NCBI RefSeq assembly: GCF_024626525.1
Contig: NZ_JANJGU010000007.1
Coordinates: 62,001 to 126,000, forward strand
Direction: 5' to 3'
Source: Lederbergia panacisoli
Lineage (GTDB): Bacteria > Bacillota > Bacilli > Bacillales > Bacillaceae_C
Length of the DNA stretch: 64,000 nt
Shown here: positions 42,695 through 51,958 of the stretch, one piece after another
How positions within the stretch are numbered: position 1 is the first letter of the stretch
How the letters are laid out: each line of letters opens with the position of its first letter
Made by a program: the position numbers and the translations under genes
The notes under the pieces: generated by a model
Database searches by the model: none
Told to the model about the DNA's origin: nothing
Seen by the model: the letters and a program-made list of their open reading frames with translations, nothing else

Positions 42695-43176
42695 TTATGA
42701 TGTTTTACGCTTTCCCCATGGTTTAAAGACAGATATCGCAAATATGATGAGAAGCGAAAGAATTTGAATAGCGATTCCCGTCCATAAATTAATATGAAAC
42801 ATATCCAATTGATTCATGTTTGTTTCAAACTTGTACAAAGCCTTTAATGTCCAAGCATACATACCCCAAAGGTTTAAAAAGAGAAGGAGTGCCGTGAGAA
42901 TTTCTTTTACAATAATCCAATAGAATTTGAACAATCCCATTTAGTCCACATGGATAGTAGGATCCCGGATACAAATGTCCCTATGGTTGATGCTCTAACA
43001 GATGTTTTCGATAAAACATGCATGATTTGATAACAGCTGCTCACTAGTTGTTCGCTCCCAGTACTTGCCGCGGTGATGCTTAAAATGAGAAAGGTGACCA
43101 TATTCCCAAGCATAATTGCTGAAAATATGAGATGAATGGTAAGCAGCCATCTTTTTCCTGTTATCGATAATTGCAA
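42695..43176 (-). pseudogene. DUF2269-like membrane protein, frameshifted
   Basis: Two frames overlap at 42907-42940. The upstream one (from 43176) has WLLTIHLIFSAIMLGNMVTFLIL and ASTIGTFVSGILLSMWT; the downstream one (to 42695) has MGLFKFYWIIVKEILTALLLFLN. They join into one four-helix protein if one G is restored to the GGG run at 42936-42938 (KWGLFKFYWIIVK). A single-base loss in a homopolymer could be real or a sequencing error. Confidence 0.75.
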
Positions 43177-43302
43177 TCTCTCACCTCCGTCCCACTGCTA
43201 TTACTATAACAAGCAAATCTAAACTCCTTCTGAAGCATATATAAAAAATGTATAAACTAATATATACAAAATAAAAAACACCCATTCCGTAAAATGAGCG
43301 TT

Positions 43303-43992
43303 TCATCCATTAAAGCGATATCCAGATCCCCACATCGTTTGAATGTATTCTGGATTCGATGTATCTTTTTCAATTTTCTTTCGAATTTTTTTCACATGGA
43401 CAGTGACTGTTGCATTATCCCCAATTGAATCAAGACCCCATATTTTTTCAAATAATTCTTCTTTCGAAAAAACTTGGTTGGGATGTGAAGCCAAAAAGGA
43501 AAGTAGATCAAATTCTTTAGTTGTAAACAGCACTTCTTTTCCATCTAGAAAGACTTGTCTTGATGCTGTATTTATATGAAGACCCCGAACACGGATTTCA
43601 TCTTTTGGTGTATCCACTTGAATCAAACGTTCATACCTAGCAATATGCGCTTTAACCCTTGCGACTAATTCACGCGGGCTAAAAGGTTTTACAATATAAT
43701 CATCTGCACCAAGGCCTAGTCCCCGCACTTTGTCGATATCATCAAATTTGGCTGTTACCATAATGATAGGAATATTGGATACTTTTCTCACTTGTTTACA
43801 AATGTCAAATCCATTGATGTTGGGAATCATTAAATCGAGTAAAATTAAATCAAAATTACGATTTAAGGCAGCGTCCAGACCACTTTTTCCTTCTTGGGCT
43901 ATCTCAATATGAAAACCCTCAATTTCAAGATAATCCCTTTCTAATTCCGCGATACTTTGATCATCTTCTATGATTAAAATCTTTTTATTCAT
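43303..43992 (-). CDS. OmpR-family response regulator
   Basis: 229 residues. Receiver domain: acidic pocket DD in ILIIEDDQS, phospho-accepting Asp in LILLDLMIPNINGFD and Lys in YIVKPFSPREL. C-terminal winged-helix domain: LFTTKEFDLLSFLASHPNQVFSKEELFEKIWG ... ATVTVHVKKIRKKI. The start ATG 43990-43992 overlaps the histidine kinase stop by 8 bases; the longer frame to 44118 lies inside the kinase gene. It pairs with the kinase and likely controls the neighbouring membrane genes. Confidence 0.93.
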   Translation of the reverse strand: MNKKILIIEDDQSIAELERDYLEIEGFHIEIAQEGKSGLDAALNRNFDLILLDLMIPNINGFDICKQVRKVSNIPIIMVTAKFDDIDKVRGLGLGADDYIVKPFSPRELVARVKAHIARYERLIQVDTPKDEIRVRGLHINTASRQVFLDGKEVLFTTKEFDLLSFLASHPNQVFSKEELFEKIWGLDSIGDNATVTVHVKKIRKKIEKDTSNPEYIQTMWGSGYRFNG

Positions 43993-45427
43993 CGTTTTCA
44001 TCCTCTGGTTTTTTAAGTGTGAAGTTAACGCGGAGGCCCCCCGTAGATACATTTTCCGCCCACATTTTCCCGCCATGTGCTTCAATAATCTGTGAGGCAA
44101 TCGCAAGGCCAAGCCCACTTCCGCCTGTACTGCGTGCCGGGTCGGTACGATAAAAGCGGTTAAATATTGCTGCTAGCTCCTCTGTCGGCACACCCGGACC
44201 ATTATCACTTACACTTATTTTAATCATATTTTTTTCTTCAATAATTGAAATGTTAATCGTTGCAGGGCTTTTATCCATATATTTCATGCTATTAAAAATA
44301 ATATTTTCCATCACACGAATCAATTTATCCCTATCGATTCGAGCTTGAGGATGAGAGATATTAGAATGAAACAAAACTTTTACATCCTTCTCGATTAATT
44401 CTTCACTGATTTCCTCTAAGTAGTCTTTAATAAAGGCTTGAATATCAACTGTTTCAAAATGAAAAGGCAATGAATTCACATCTAATTTGGAATACAAAGC
44501 GAGTTCTTCAATTAATCGATTCATATATGTGGCTTTAGAGCGAATCGTATCAAGATACTGTTCTCGTTTATCGCCTGAATTCGCGATACCATCTTGAAGG
44601 CCTTCTACATACCCTAGAATCGAAGTGATGGGTGTCTTTAAATCATGTGAAATATTAGCAATCATTTCCTTGCGATTGTTTTCGTATTGATCACGAAGTT
44701 CTAATGACTCCTTTAGCTGGCCTCTCATCGAATCAAACGTACGAATTAGCTGCCCCAGTTCATCCTTGCTTTTCGACTTAATGACAAAATCAAAATCCCC
44801 TTTGCTTATTTTTTCAGATGCATGTGACAATTGACGGACTGGCTGCAAAACACTTCGCGACACGATATACGACAAAAATACATTCGTAAGGATATATACT
44901 AGGAATAAACTCATTAAAAGAATCGGAAAAAAGGTTCTCGCAAATTTTACAAAAGAAGCTGAATCGTCTAAAAGAAAAATCGAAGCTTTAGACCCATCTT
45001 TAAAATAAAAGTCATGCTGCCTAATCGAATAATGTTCCTCTCCAACTCTTGCTCCCGCTGGATTATACCCTTCATTTCCGAAGGGCGGTAAATCATCATT
45101 TTTTATTTGGGGATTAGATGTAAACAGTAAATCATTTTCCTTTCGAATAACAATCTCTACACTTTCCCTATTCAATTGCTCTGACAAGGATTCAAGATAA
45201 TCCGTATTTAGAAATTTTTCTTGATCTAGCGATGCAGTTTTTTGAAGGTTTAAAAAGAGTTCCGTGTTCTTCTCGCCCATACTTTGCCATTGTTGTTTAA
45301 AATGTTTTCCAATAACTGCTCCATCGCTATAAACTGCGCTTAATAAAAATATTATGAACACAATAATAAGAATAGGCATCACAATCATTGCAGCATTTGA
45401 GATAATAAGACGCTTGCGGATTGACAT
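43985..45427 (-). CDS. Sensor histidine kinase (HAMP-HisKA-HATPase)
   Basis: 480 residues. Two membrane helices (~10-32 and ~165-190) enclose an extracytoplasmic sensor of ~130 residues. HAMP (~190-245) contains SASEKISKGDFDF-type residues. The HisKA H box is ANISHDLKTPITSILGY (~260). ATPase boxes: NIIFNSMKYM (N), DNGPGVP (G1) and GGSGLGLAIA (G2). It resembles the ResE/YycG-like EnvZ class. It is the first gene of a kinase-regulator pair. A kinase with nearly the same N-terminus begins at 63958. Confidence 0.93.
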   Translation of the reverse strand: MSIRKRLIISNAAMIVMPILIIVFIIFLLSAVYSDGAVIGKHFKQQWQSMGEKNTELFLNLQKTASLDQEKFLNTDYLESLSEQLNRESVEIVIRKENDLLFTSNPQIKNDDLPPFGNEGYNPAGARVGEEHYSIRQHDFYFKDGSKASIFLLDDSASFVKFARTFFPILLMSLFLVYILTNVFLSYIVSRSVLQPVRQLSHASEKISKGDFDFVIKSKSKDELGQLIRTFDSMRGQLKESLELRDQYENNRKEMIANISHDLKTPITSILGYVEGLQDGIANSGDKREQYLDTIRSKATYMNRLIEELALYSKLDVNSLPFHFETVDIQAFIKDYLEEISEELIEKDVKVLFHSNISHPQARIDRDKLIRVMENIIFNSMKYMDKSPATINISIIEEKNMIKISVSDNGPGVPTEELAAIFNRFYRTDPARSTGGSGLGLAIASQIIEAHGGKMWAENVSTGGLRVNFTLKKPEDENDE

Positions 45428-45529
45428 AAAATTCCCCTTTAGAATAATGATTTCACTATACTAAATCATACATTGAAAAAGTTAACAATCTCTATAAAAA
45501 GCATAAAAGTTTTATAAACTTACGCTATC

Positions 45530-45563
45530 AAAAAACCTGTAGTGGAAATCCCCCTACAGGTTT
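45530..45563 (-). terminator. Terminator of the chemotaxis receptor gene
   Basis: Minus strand: AACCTGTAG pairs with CTACAGGTT, then TTTTTTG. Confidence 0.85.
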
Positions 45564-45582
45564 AATTTACTTCGTGCTTCAT

Positions 45583-47307
45583 TTATTTTAAAACGAATTT
45601 TTTAACTAATTCATCCAAATTCTTTGCCATTTCCGTTAAGTTTGTAATCGCTGATGTTATGTCGTTTATATGGCTTTCTTGTTCCATTGTACGGTCAACA
45701 ACCCTTTTCGTGTTATTCGCAGCTTGACTTGCAGACATGGTCGTTTCTTCAACCGCCGCTGCCACTTCTTCTGAAAAAGTAGACATTTCCGTAGAAGTCT
45801 CTGATACTTCTTTTATTTGTAAAGACACACTATGGATTGATTCAACTATGTTTTCGAATGAGTATCCAGCTTCCCCAACAATATGTATGCCCGCTTCCAC
45901 ATTACTTGTAACGATATTCATTGCTTCAACAGTTCGGCTAGTATTCTCATTCATTTTTTCGATTAAAGCAGCTATGCCGTTCGTAGATTGCTCGGATTGT
46001 TCTGCTAGTTTTCTCACTTCAGCAGCAACTACTGCAAACCCTTTTCCGGATTCTCCGGCTCTAGCAGCTTCAATTGCAGCATTCAATGCCAACAAATTCG
46101 TTTGGGCAGAAATGTCGCGAATCATTTTTATAATCGAAGAAATGTCCTTTGATTGTTCTTCTAACATTCTAATCGCACTAGATGAAGCCGAGACAGATTG
46201 ATTAATAACATTCATTTGTCTGATTACATTCTCAATTTTACTTTTTCCACCATTCGCATGGTCTAGACTTATCGATGACAGATTGAAAACATTCGCTGAA
46301 GCAGATGCGACTTTTTGAATCCCATTGGACATCTGTTCCAATGTTGCTGCACTTTCTTCAGACGATTTATATTGTGTATACACACTTTCCGATACCTCGT
46401 GTATAGAAGAAGAAATTTGATGGCTCGCTTCACTTACTTTTTCACTGTTGGATAATAACTGATTGGATGTATCCATTAATTGAATCGAATTAGAATTGAT
46501 TCCCTCAATAACTACTTTTAATTCGGTCACCATTCCTTGAAAGACCTTTGTTAGATCGCCAATTTCATCTTTACGATTTGTTCCAATTTCGACAGACAAA
46601 TCACCTGTACCTACACGCTCCACCTGTTCTGTTAATCTTCTAATTGGTTTTGTTAAATAATCGGCGAAAAGGTAAGCGATCAATAATCCGAATGCCAAAA
46701 TAATGAAAGTAATGATCATGAGCTTTATTTGATTGGAAGCCATACCGTCGTATACTTGAGCAGCATCCAGATCAGCCCCCATAATTCCAATTATATCCCC
46801 CGTTTCAGTCTTAATCGGGACATAGACTGATATTAACGGACCATAATCTGGATCTTTCGATATTTCATACTCCACATTTCCTGTTACAAAAGCACGCTTA
46901 AGTGCTGGAAATGTAGAAGCACTTTCTTCTTTTTCACCTAACTCTGAAGCATCTTCAGATCCAATTGGCTGACCATCAACCAAATAATAATAATCATAGC
47001 TAGACACATTCTGTACACGTGTCATCGTATACAAATACTCCAGCTGATTTAATTCTCGAATTTTATTTAATTCTTCTCGAAGTTCACTGTAATAACCGGT
47101 TTCAGTCGAATCGATACTTAATTCTTTGTATCGATCAATATCAATGACAGTAGTTGCTTTTTCAACGATTTTAGAGGCCTGTTTACCAACTGATTCTTTT
47201 ACAAAATCCATAGTAGAATGATATACAATAGCACTAATTAACAAGCAGGACGTTAATAATAATACAGAAAAAATAATGACCATTTTTAACTTCAGACTGT
47301 TTTTCAT
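45583..47307 (-). CDS. Methyl-accepting chemotaxis protein
   Basis: 574 residues. N-terminal membrane helix (~7-28), an extracytoplasmic dCache/sCache-like sensor (~30-195) with a [14 protein letters not shown] stretch, and a second helix ([19 protein letters not shown]). HAMP follows ([21 protein letters not shown]), then the long helical signalling hairpin with the tip [21 protein letters not shown] / [18 protein letters not shown]. It would signal to CheA/CheW. Start ATG 47305-47307 behind GGGAGAA. Ligand unknown. Confidence 0.93.
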   Translation of the reverse strand: MKNSLKLKMVIIFSVLLLTSCLLISAIVYHSTMDFVKESVGKQASKIVEKATTVIDIDRYKELSIDSTETGYYSELREELNKIRELNQLEYLYTMTRVQNVSSYDYYYLVDGQPIGSEDASELGEKEESASTFPALKRAFVTGNVEYEISKDPDYGPLISVYVPIKTETGDIIGIMGADLDAAQVYDGMASNQIKLMIITFIILAFGLLIAYLFADYLTKPIRRLTEQVERVGTGDLSVEIGTNRKDEIGDLTKVFQGMVTELKVVIEGINSNSIQLMDTSNQLLSNSEKVSEASHQISSSIHEVSESVYTQYKSSEESAATLEQMSNGIQKVASASANVFNLSSISLDHANGGKSKIENVIRQMNVINQSVSASSSAIRMLEEQSKDISSIIKMIRDISAQTNLLALNAAIEAARAGESGKGFAVVAAEVRKLAEQSEQSTNGIAALIEKMNENTSRTVEAMNIVTSNVEAGIHIVGEAGYSFENIVESIHSVSLQIKEVSETSTEMSTFSEEVAAAVEETTMSASQAANNTKRVVDRTMEQESHINDITSAITNLTEMAKNLDELVKKFVLK

Positions 47308-47507
47308 TATGATTCTCCCATATTCGATGTTAATTTCCACAATGTGGCTCAAAACCCAGCCAATACTAAAAATTATACTTAACTTTTAGGTAAATTTTCT
47401 ATTTAAACAGGAGATAAAATAGGACTTTTTGCTTATTTTTTTAAAAAATTTTGAAGTTTCATAGATTGTTTTATAATAGAACTAACGATAACTAAGAGGT
47501 GAGGATA

Positions 47508-48374
47508 TTGAGAAGCAAGCAAGAAATGATAGATTTAGGAATGAATTTTGCCTTCGAATGTGAAAAAATTAGACTCTTTACACTTGAAGGTTCTCTCACA
47601 AACAAAAACATTCCAAAAGATGAGTTTCAAGACTATGATTTTAGTTATTTCGTAACGGACATGGAATTCTTCAAAAAAAGCGATGAGTGGTTAGACTATT
47701 TTGGTAAGAGAATTATGATGCAAAAGCCAGAGGCAATGGAGTTGTTTCCCGCAGAACTAGGTAACTGGTTCTCATATCTTATGATTTTTGAAGACGGAAC
47801 TAAAATCGACCTTACCCTCATTCCACTTGATGAGTACGAGGATTATTTTCAAAACAGTGATGGATTAGTCGAAGTACTATTGGACAAAGATAACCTAATT
47901 CAAGAGCCCGTTATTGCCTCAGACCGCAAGTATCATATTCAAAAACCAAGCCATCAATCTTTTGACGACTGCTGCAATGAATTTTGGTTTACTGCTACAT
48001 ATGTTGCGAAAGGACTCGCAAGAAAAGAAATTCTCTTTGCGATTGATATTATGAACGGTCCTTTCCGTCCTAATCTACTTACAATGCTACGTTGGAAAGT
48101 CGGGATCGAAGCCGATGTTTCATTGAGCATTGGGAAGTCTGATAAGTTTTTAAAAAAATATATCTCCGGCACAACGTGGGATGCGTTGCTGTCAACTTAC
48201 GATATGGGTTCCTATGAAAAAATGTGGGATGCCCTTTATGCAAGTTTTGAATTATTTCGAAAAACTTCCCGCCATATCGCGGAAACATTAGGATATACAT
48301 ATCCGGATTATGATGAAAAAGTGAGTAGATATATAGTGGGGATTCGTCAAAAATATTTCGTTACCGAGAAATAA
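47508..48374 (+). CDS. Aminoglycoside 6-adenylyltransferase-like (AadK/ANT(6))
   Basis: 288 residues. Matches the streptomycin adenylyltransferase family: RLFTLEGSLTNKNIP (nucleotidyltransferase GS motif), FQDYDFSYFVTDME (catalytic DxD), FEDGTKIDLTLIPL (third Asp), CNEFWFTATYVAKGLAR, FRPNLLTMLRWKVGIE. In ANT(6)-Ia the first motif is GSRTN; here it is GSLTN. The start is TTG 47508 preceded by GAGG; GTG 47499 is in frame. Chromosomal AadK of Bacillus gives low streptomycin resistance; activity here is inference. Confidence 0.88.
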   Translation: MRSKQEMIDLGMNFAFECEKIRLFTLEGSLTNKNIPKDEFQDYDFSYFVTDMEFFKKSDEWLDYFGKRIMMQKPEAMELFPAELGNWFSYLMIFEDGTKIDLTLIPLDEYEDYFQNSDGLVEVLLDKDNLIQEPVIASDRKYHIQKPSHQSFDDCCNEFWFTATYVAKGLARKEILFAIDIMNGPFRPNLLTMLRWKVGIEADVSLSIGKSDKFLKKYISGTTWDALLSTYDMGSYEKMWDALYASFELFRKTSRHIAETLGYTYPDYDEKVSRYIVGIRQKYFVTEK

Positions 48375-48549
48375 ACTTCATGCTGGATCCATTGTATTTT
48401 CATGCACGTATATCAGTCCTTGTCATTTCGCCATTGTGCTTCCTAGGAAAAGAGTTTAACATCCAAATTTTTAAAGGGATTTTTTATTGTTTAGAGAAGT
48501 AATTATTATATATAACATTAAAGTCCTTTAATTCAGGGAGGTTATTCTA

Positions 48550-49527
48550 TTGCCAAAAGAAGAAATTAAAATTTTTGGCGGCAGTACAGGAAAATCCTTT
48601 GCTCAGAAAATGTGCGACTATATTGGAATCGACTTGGGGAAATCAGAAGTATTTAAATTCTCTGATGGCAATATTTTTGTGAAAATCTGCGAGACAGTAC
48701 GGGATAACGATGTTTATCTTGTACAACCAATAGGGTTAAATCCTAATGATGAATTTACAGAGATTCTTTTTTGGATGGACGCGTTTAAGCGAGCTAGCGC
48801 TACTTCGGTTACGGCTATTATTCCTTACTTTGGATATGCAAAAGGCGATAAAAAGGATGAACCTAGGGTTTCAATTAGGGCAAGAGTTTGTGCCGAGTGT
48901 ATTGAACTTGCAGGTGCTGACAGGATTATAACAATGGACTTACATAGCCCCCAAATCCAAGGTTTTTTCAAAAAACCTGTAGATCACTTATTCGCTCTAC
49001 CCATTCTTTGTGATTATGTAAAAAGCTTGAATATAGAAGATTTAGTTGTTGTTTCTCCAGATGTAGGATTTGCAAAACAGGCAAGAAACTTTGCTTCCAC
49101 TCTCCAAGTGCCGGTTGCAATTGGAGATAAAACAAGGAAATCCCATGATGAAAAGGCCAAAGTTTTAGAGATTATTGGGAACGTAAAAGGAAAAAATGCC
49201 CTTATCGTTGATGATTTTAGTATTTCAGCTGGAACATTAGTAGATATAGCTATGGGTTTGAAGGAAAGAGGAGCACACAGAATATTTGCTTTAGTTTCCC
49301 ATCTCATGCTCAGTAAGTCTGGAGCAGAAAAGATAGAAAACAGTCCGATTGAATTGCTTATTAGTACCGACTCCGTCATAAACAATTCCATAATATCTAA
49401 TAAAACGAAGATTGTTTCTGTGGCTCCTTTATTTGCAGAAGCTGTTCTAAGAATTCATAATAGAGAATCGGTTAGTTCGTTATTTGATTCTGTACCTCAA
49501 TCTATATTTAATAAACCCCTTAATTGA
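48550..49527 (+). CDS. Divergent ribose-phosphate pyrophosphokinase paralog
   Basis: 325 residues of the PRPP synthetase fold. Family segments: KIFGGSTGKSFAQKM, FSDGNIFVKICETVRDNDVYLVQP, IIPYFGYAKGDKK, MDLHSPQIQGFFKKPVDHLFALP, ALIVDDFSISAGTL and LVSHLMLSKSGAEKI. Differences from housekeeping Prs: the ATP/flexible loop reads DKTRKSHDEKAKV instead of DKRRP, SPDHGGVxRAR is SPDVGFAKQAR, and the PRPP loop is DDFSISAGT rather than DDxIDTAGT. Activity or specificity is likely altered. It starts at TTG 48550 behind GGGAGG and stands alone with a terminator. Confidence 0.82.
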   Translation: MPKEEIKIFGGSTGKSFAQKMCDYIGIDLGKSEVFKFSDGNIFVKICETVRDNDVYLVQPIGLNPNDEFTEILFWMDAFKRASATSVTAIIPYFGYAKGDKKDEPRVSIRARVCAECIELAGADRIITMDLHSPQIQGFFKKPVDHLFALPILCDYVKSLNIEDLVVVSPDVGFAKQARNFASTLQVPVAIGDKTRKSHDEKAKVLEIIGNVKGKNALIVDDFSISAGTLVDIAMGLKERGAHRIFALVSHLMLSKSGAEKIENSPIELLISTDSVINNSIISNKTKIVSVAPLFAEAVLRIHNRESVSSLFDSVPQSIFNKPLN

Positions 49528-49536
49528 GATAAGGTA

Positions 49537-49581
49537 AAAAAGAGAACACAGATTTCGTCATCCAAATGTGTTCTCTTTTAA
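49537..49581. terminator. Terminator after the Prs paralog
   Basis: AAAAGAGAACACA pairs with TGTGTTCTCTTTT; bidirectional. Confidence 0.85.
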
Positions 49582-49605
49582 TTTTTGCGATTCTTATTAT
49601 TTTTT

Positions 49606-49896
49606 CTAACGTTTTGATTCATTATATAATTCACGAGTTTTATAAACGATTTTTCGGATGCTGTCTGAGGATAAATTATATTTTCGTTCAAGCTCCTCAA
49701 ACGACTGGCCATCCTGATATAATCGATAAATCTCATCGTTTCTTTGCTTAATTAACCGACGAGAACCATTCACTTCTCCCCATCCCGCTCGCTCATTCGT
49801 TTTCTTTGGGATATAAAGCAGTTCTCCCTGAATGTATTTTTGAAGCTCCTTCAGCAAATGAGGGGGAAGCACCTCTTTTCCATTTTTGTATTGCAA
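49606..49896 (-). CDS. CD3324-family HTH protein (Mor-like)
   Basis: 96 residues. N-terminal half MQYKNGKEVLPPHLLKELQKYIQGELLYIPKK is typical of the CD3324 family. The C-terminal helix-turn-helix (RNDEIYRLYQDGQSFEELERKYNLSSDSIRKIVYKTR) resembles the Mor activator/resolvase class. Start is TTG 49896 behind AGGAGG. Probably a small transcription factor; target unknown. Confidence 0.82.
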   Translation of the reverse strand: MQYKNGKEVLPPHLLKELQKYIQGELLYIPKKTNERAGWGEVNGSRRLIKQRNDEIYRLYQDGQSFEELERKYNLSSDSIRKIVYKTRELYNESKR

Positions 49897-50312
49897 AAAA
49901 TTACATCCTCCTTATTAAGATGTACATATATAAGACGCTTCGTATTAAACAATTTTAAAAACCCCTTTCGTTCCAAATTAGGAAAGCCCTTACAAAATTG
50001 TAGTTGTTTTCCTTGCTAATAATAGTATAACGGATTTTCGGCTTATTGAAATAGTAAAAGAGGCCGCAATACGTGCGACCCCCATTAGCGATTTCCGCTT
50101 AAGCGGAAATCACCTCGTTATGCTTGATCAAAATAATCAGCCTCCCTTCCAAAAATCTATCGGCCCGACACCTTTATTAACTCATATCTACAGCTATGGG
50201 AACAAGTGAGAGAACAATTATAATCAAACTTTACCTGTGTTAGAAATATTAAATAACTGGATCATACTGCTCATACCTTGGATGAGTATATATGGATGTT
50301 GCGCTGGCTGGC
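49897..50312. other. Gene-free interval with a 22-bp perfect palindrome
   Basis: No convincing gene is seen here. GATTTCCGCTT followed directly by AAGCGGAAATC at 50090-50111 is a perfect palindrome of 22 bp, with a GCGACC/AGAGG-rich flank. It may be part of a decayed mobile element end or a cruciform; no T-run follows. Confidence 0.5.
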
Positions 50313-50438
50313 AACCCCATGGACCGCTAAGGACAGCCATTTGAAGTTGCCCCAACGTTTGTCTATCTCGCTTCGGATGATTCGAGATTTGTGACCGGGC
50401 AAGTATTACATGTAAATGGAGGACAAGTGTTTGCATGA
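50313..50438 (+). pseudogene. Short-chain dehydrogenase C-terminal remnant
   Basis: In one frame 50313-50438 reads NPMDR, a TAA stop, then GQPFEVAPTFVYLASDDSR and FVTGQVLHVNGGQVFA. This is the C-terminal end of a classical SDR (the PxxGRPGQPEEVAP...YLASD...TGQ...VNGG pattern). Upstream only a few degenerate codons remain. It is a dead gene fragment. Confidence 0.75.
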
Positions 50439-50445
50439 TGGCAAC

Positions 50446-50490
50446 AAAAAACTCAGGGCTTTTAATTTACCCCTCCCGAGTTTTTACCAA
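50446..50490 (-). terminator. Terminator after the small gene 50494-50652
   Basis: Minus strand: AACTCGGG and CCCTGAGTT pair (one bulge), followed by TTTTTTG. Confidence 0.6.
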
Positions 50491-50493
50491 CTC

Positions 50494-50652
50494 CTAATCG
50501 ACGTACACTGTTTTATGCACCAACATTTCTAATTTCGCTTCCAAATCATCCTTGGAAATTTCTTTGATATTAGTCATTGCTTTAATTTCATTTAAACTAA
50601 ATCCATTTCTTATTAATTCGACAAACTCCAGGTCACTTTTTGCTTTTGACAT
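50494..50652 (-). CDS. Small cytosolic protein, 52 residues
   Basis: ATG 50650-50652. The product MSKAKSDLEFVELIRNGFSL... continues NEIKAMTNIKEISKDDLEAKLEMLVHK and is predicted mostly helical, resembling a short HTH-like or regulator fragment. The binding site is weak, but the gene begins 10 bp after the upstream membrane gene and is followed by a terminator. It is probably the fourth gene of the sigma/anti-sigma operon. Not recognised. Confidence 0.5.
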   Translation of the reverse strand: MSKAKSDLEFVELIRNGFSLNEIKAMTNIKEISKDDLEAKLEMLVHKTVYVD

Positions 50653-50662
50653 GATTATGAAT

Positions 50663-51022
50663 CTACTTTTCTATTATAAAATAACGACGGTAGGCTAAAA
50701 CAACCGATCCAATAAAAATAATCGGTATAAGAATAAACATCAATAAAAATTGCCTAAATGCAGCATTCTCCAAAGGTTCCTTTAAATCTGTCAAAGCTGC
50801 TAAACACGAAACAAACAGTAATAGGATAAACGCACAAATACTTAAGCAAATTTTGGTTTTATGATTTGGATATAGTTTAGAAACAATAAGTACAGAAGTT
50901 AACATGATCACTAAGATGACTCCAACAAATAAAACTGCATTTTGTGAAATCGTACCATTTGTTAAAAAGACGGTTCCAAATAATAAACATGCCGTTACAA
51001 TCAGCATTAAAACATTTTTCAT
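50663..51022 (-). CDS. Membrane protein, four helices
   Basis: 119 residues with four hydrophobic segments (VLMLIVTACLLFGTVFL, AVLFVGVILVIMLTSVLIV, ICLSICAFILLLFVSCLAAL, FLLMFILIPIIFIGSVVLAY). It lies 12 bp after the anti-sigma gene, same strand, so co-transcribed. Not recognised. Confidence 0.7.
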   Translation of the reverse strand: MKNVLMLIVTACLLFGTVFLTNGTISQNAVLFVGVILVIMLTSVLIVSKLYPNHKTKICLSICAFILLLFVSCLAALTDLKEPLENAAFRQFLLMFILIPIIFIGSVVLAYRRYFIIEK

Positions 51023-51034
51023 GATTTTGACCCC

Positions 51035-51958
51035 CTAGTACGGAATAATTACACCTGTTCGAACTACCCTCACTGGTGCTTTTGTTGTATATGGTAAAAC
51101 CTCATCTACTGTCCCGGTAAGAATAATGCCTGCAACATAGATTTGATTGGGAGCTTTTTGCTGCAAAGACTTCAGCACTTCTTTTGCGCCAACTAATTTA
51201 CTGGATTTTTGCTGCAGAAAAGTGATATACTGCTCTGCCCCTTCCGTAAATGGCTTATTCGATTCTACAGGAAATCCAAGCGCTCTATCTCCATCAATCT
51301 CACTAAAATCCTGTTTAAATGCCAAAGAAGCTTGAGATTCCGCAGCTTCTTCATAATAATGATCTTGCAATAACCATATCCAGCTTGATGTTGGAAAAGT
51401 TTGATTGACTTCACTCAGTGTTAATTCCTCACGAAAGGACAAAGCCACTTCCACACTATAAAAACCGGGCAATGACTTTAAGTAGTCTATGTCATTGTGA
51501 ATCGCCTCCATTTTAGGCAAGTGAAATTTAACCACTTTATAATCGTTTTTATAGGGTTTTCCATTAATTTCAATAAAAGACGAATTATTCAACGTCGCTC
51601 TCGTTCCTAAAATCGTATGAAATGTACTATTCGAGTTCCAATTTATTAAATGTCCATTCACTTCTTTATACGCCGATGCATTAGATCGGCCCGCAACGAT
51701 AAAATAATCGTACGTTGATCCTCCAGGGTATACATTCGCACCATACATATGATAATAATCACTTGTTTCTTCCGTATCCTTATACATTCTTTCATACATA
51801 AAATATTGCCCTATATACAAAAGTGCCCACAGAAGAATTAAAGTACTAATTGTTACAATTACAGATACGACTATGTTTCTCTTTATCGATTTTCGCTTGG
51901 CTTTTTTCACTAAGTCAGAAAATGAATCTTCTTGTTCGAAAATTGATTTTTCATTCAT
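51035..51958 (-). CDS. Anti-sigma factor with Sigma_reg_N/C domains
   Basis: 307 residues. A short cytosolic N-terminus (DSFSDLVKKAKRKSIKRNIV) precedes a single membrane helix (~31-52), then a ~250-residue extracytoplasmic part with GANVYPGGSTYDYFIVAGRS and LLQDHYYEEAAESQASLAF. This is the layout of Bacillus sigma-factor regulators such as YhdL/YxlC-related proteins with Sigma_reg domains. Its start overlaps the sigma gene stop by 4 bases. It likely binds the ECF sigma factor until a signal at the membrane releases it. Confidence 0.82.
   Translation of the reverse strand: MNEKSIFEQEDSFSDLVKKAKRKSIKRNIVVSVIVTISTLILLWALLYIGQYFMYERMYKDTEETSDYYHMYGANVYPGGSTYDYFIVAGRSNASAYKEVNGHLINWNSNSTFHTILGTRATLNNSSFIEINGKPYKNDYKVVKFHLPKMEAIHNDIDYLKSLPGFYSVEVALSFREELTLSEVNQTFPTSSWIWLLQDHYYEEAAESQASLAFKQDFSEIDGDRALGFPVESNKPFTEGAEQYITFLQQKSSKLVGAKEVLKSLQQKAPNQIYVAGIILTGTVDEVLPYTTKAPVRVVRTGVIIPY

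Noticed and set aside
50224-50436. 70-residue minus-strand protein
   Set aside because: Antisense to an SDR remnant that is clearly recognisable on the plus strand.
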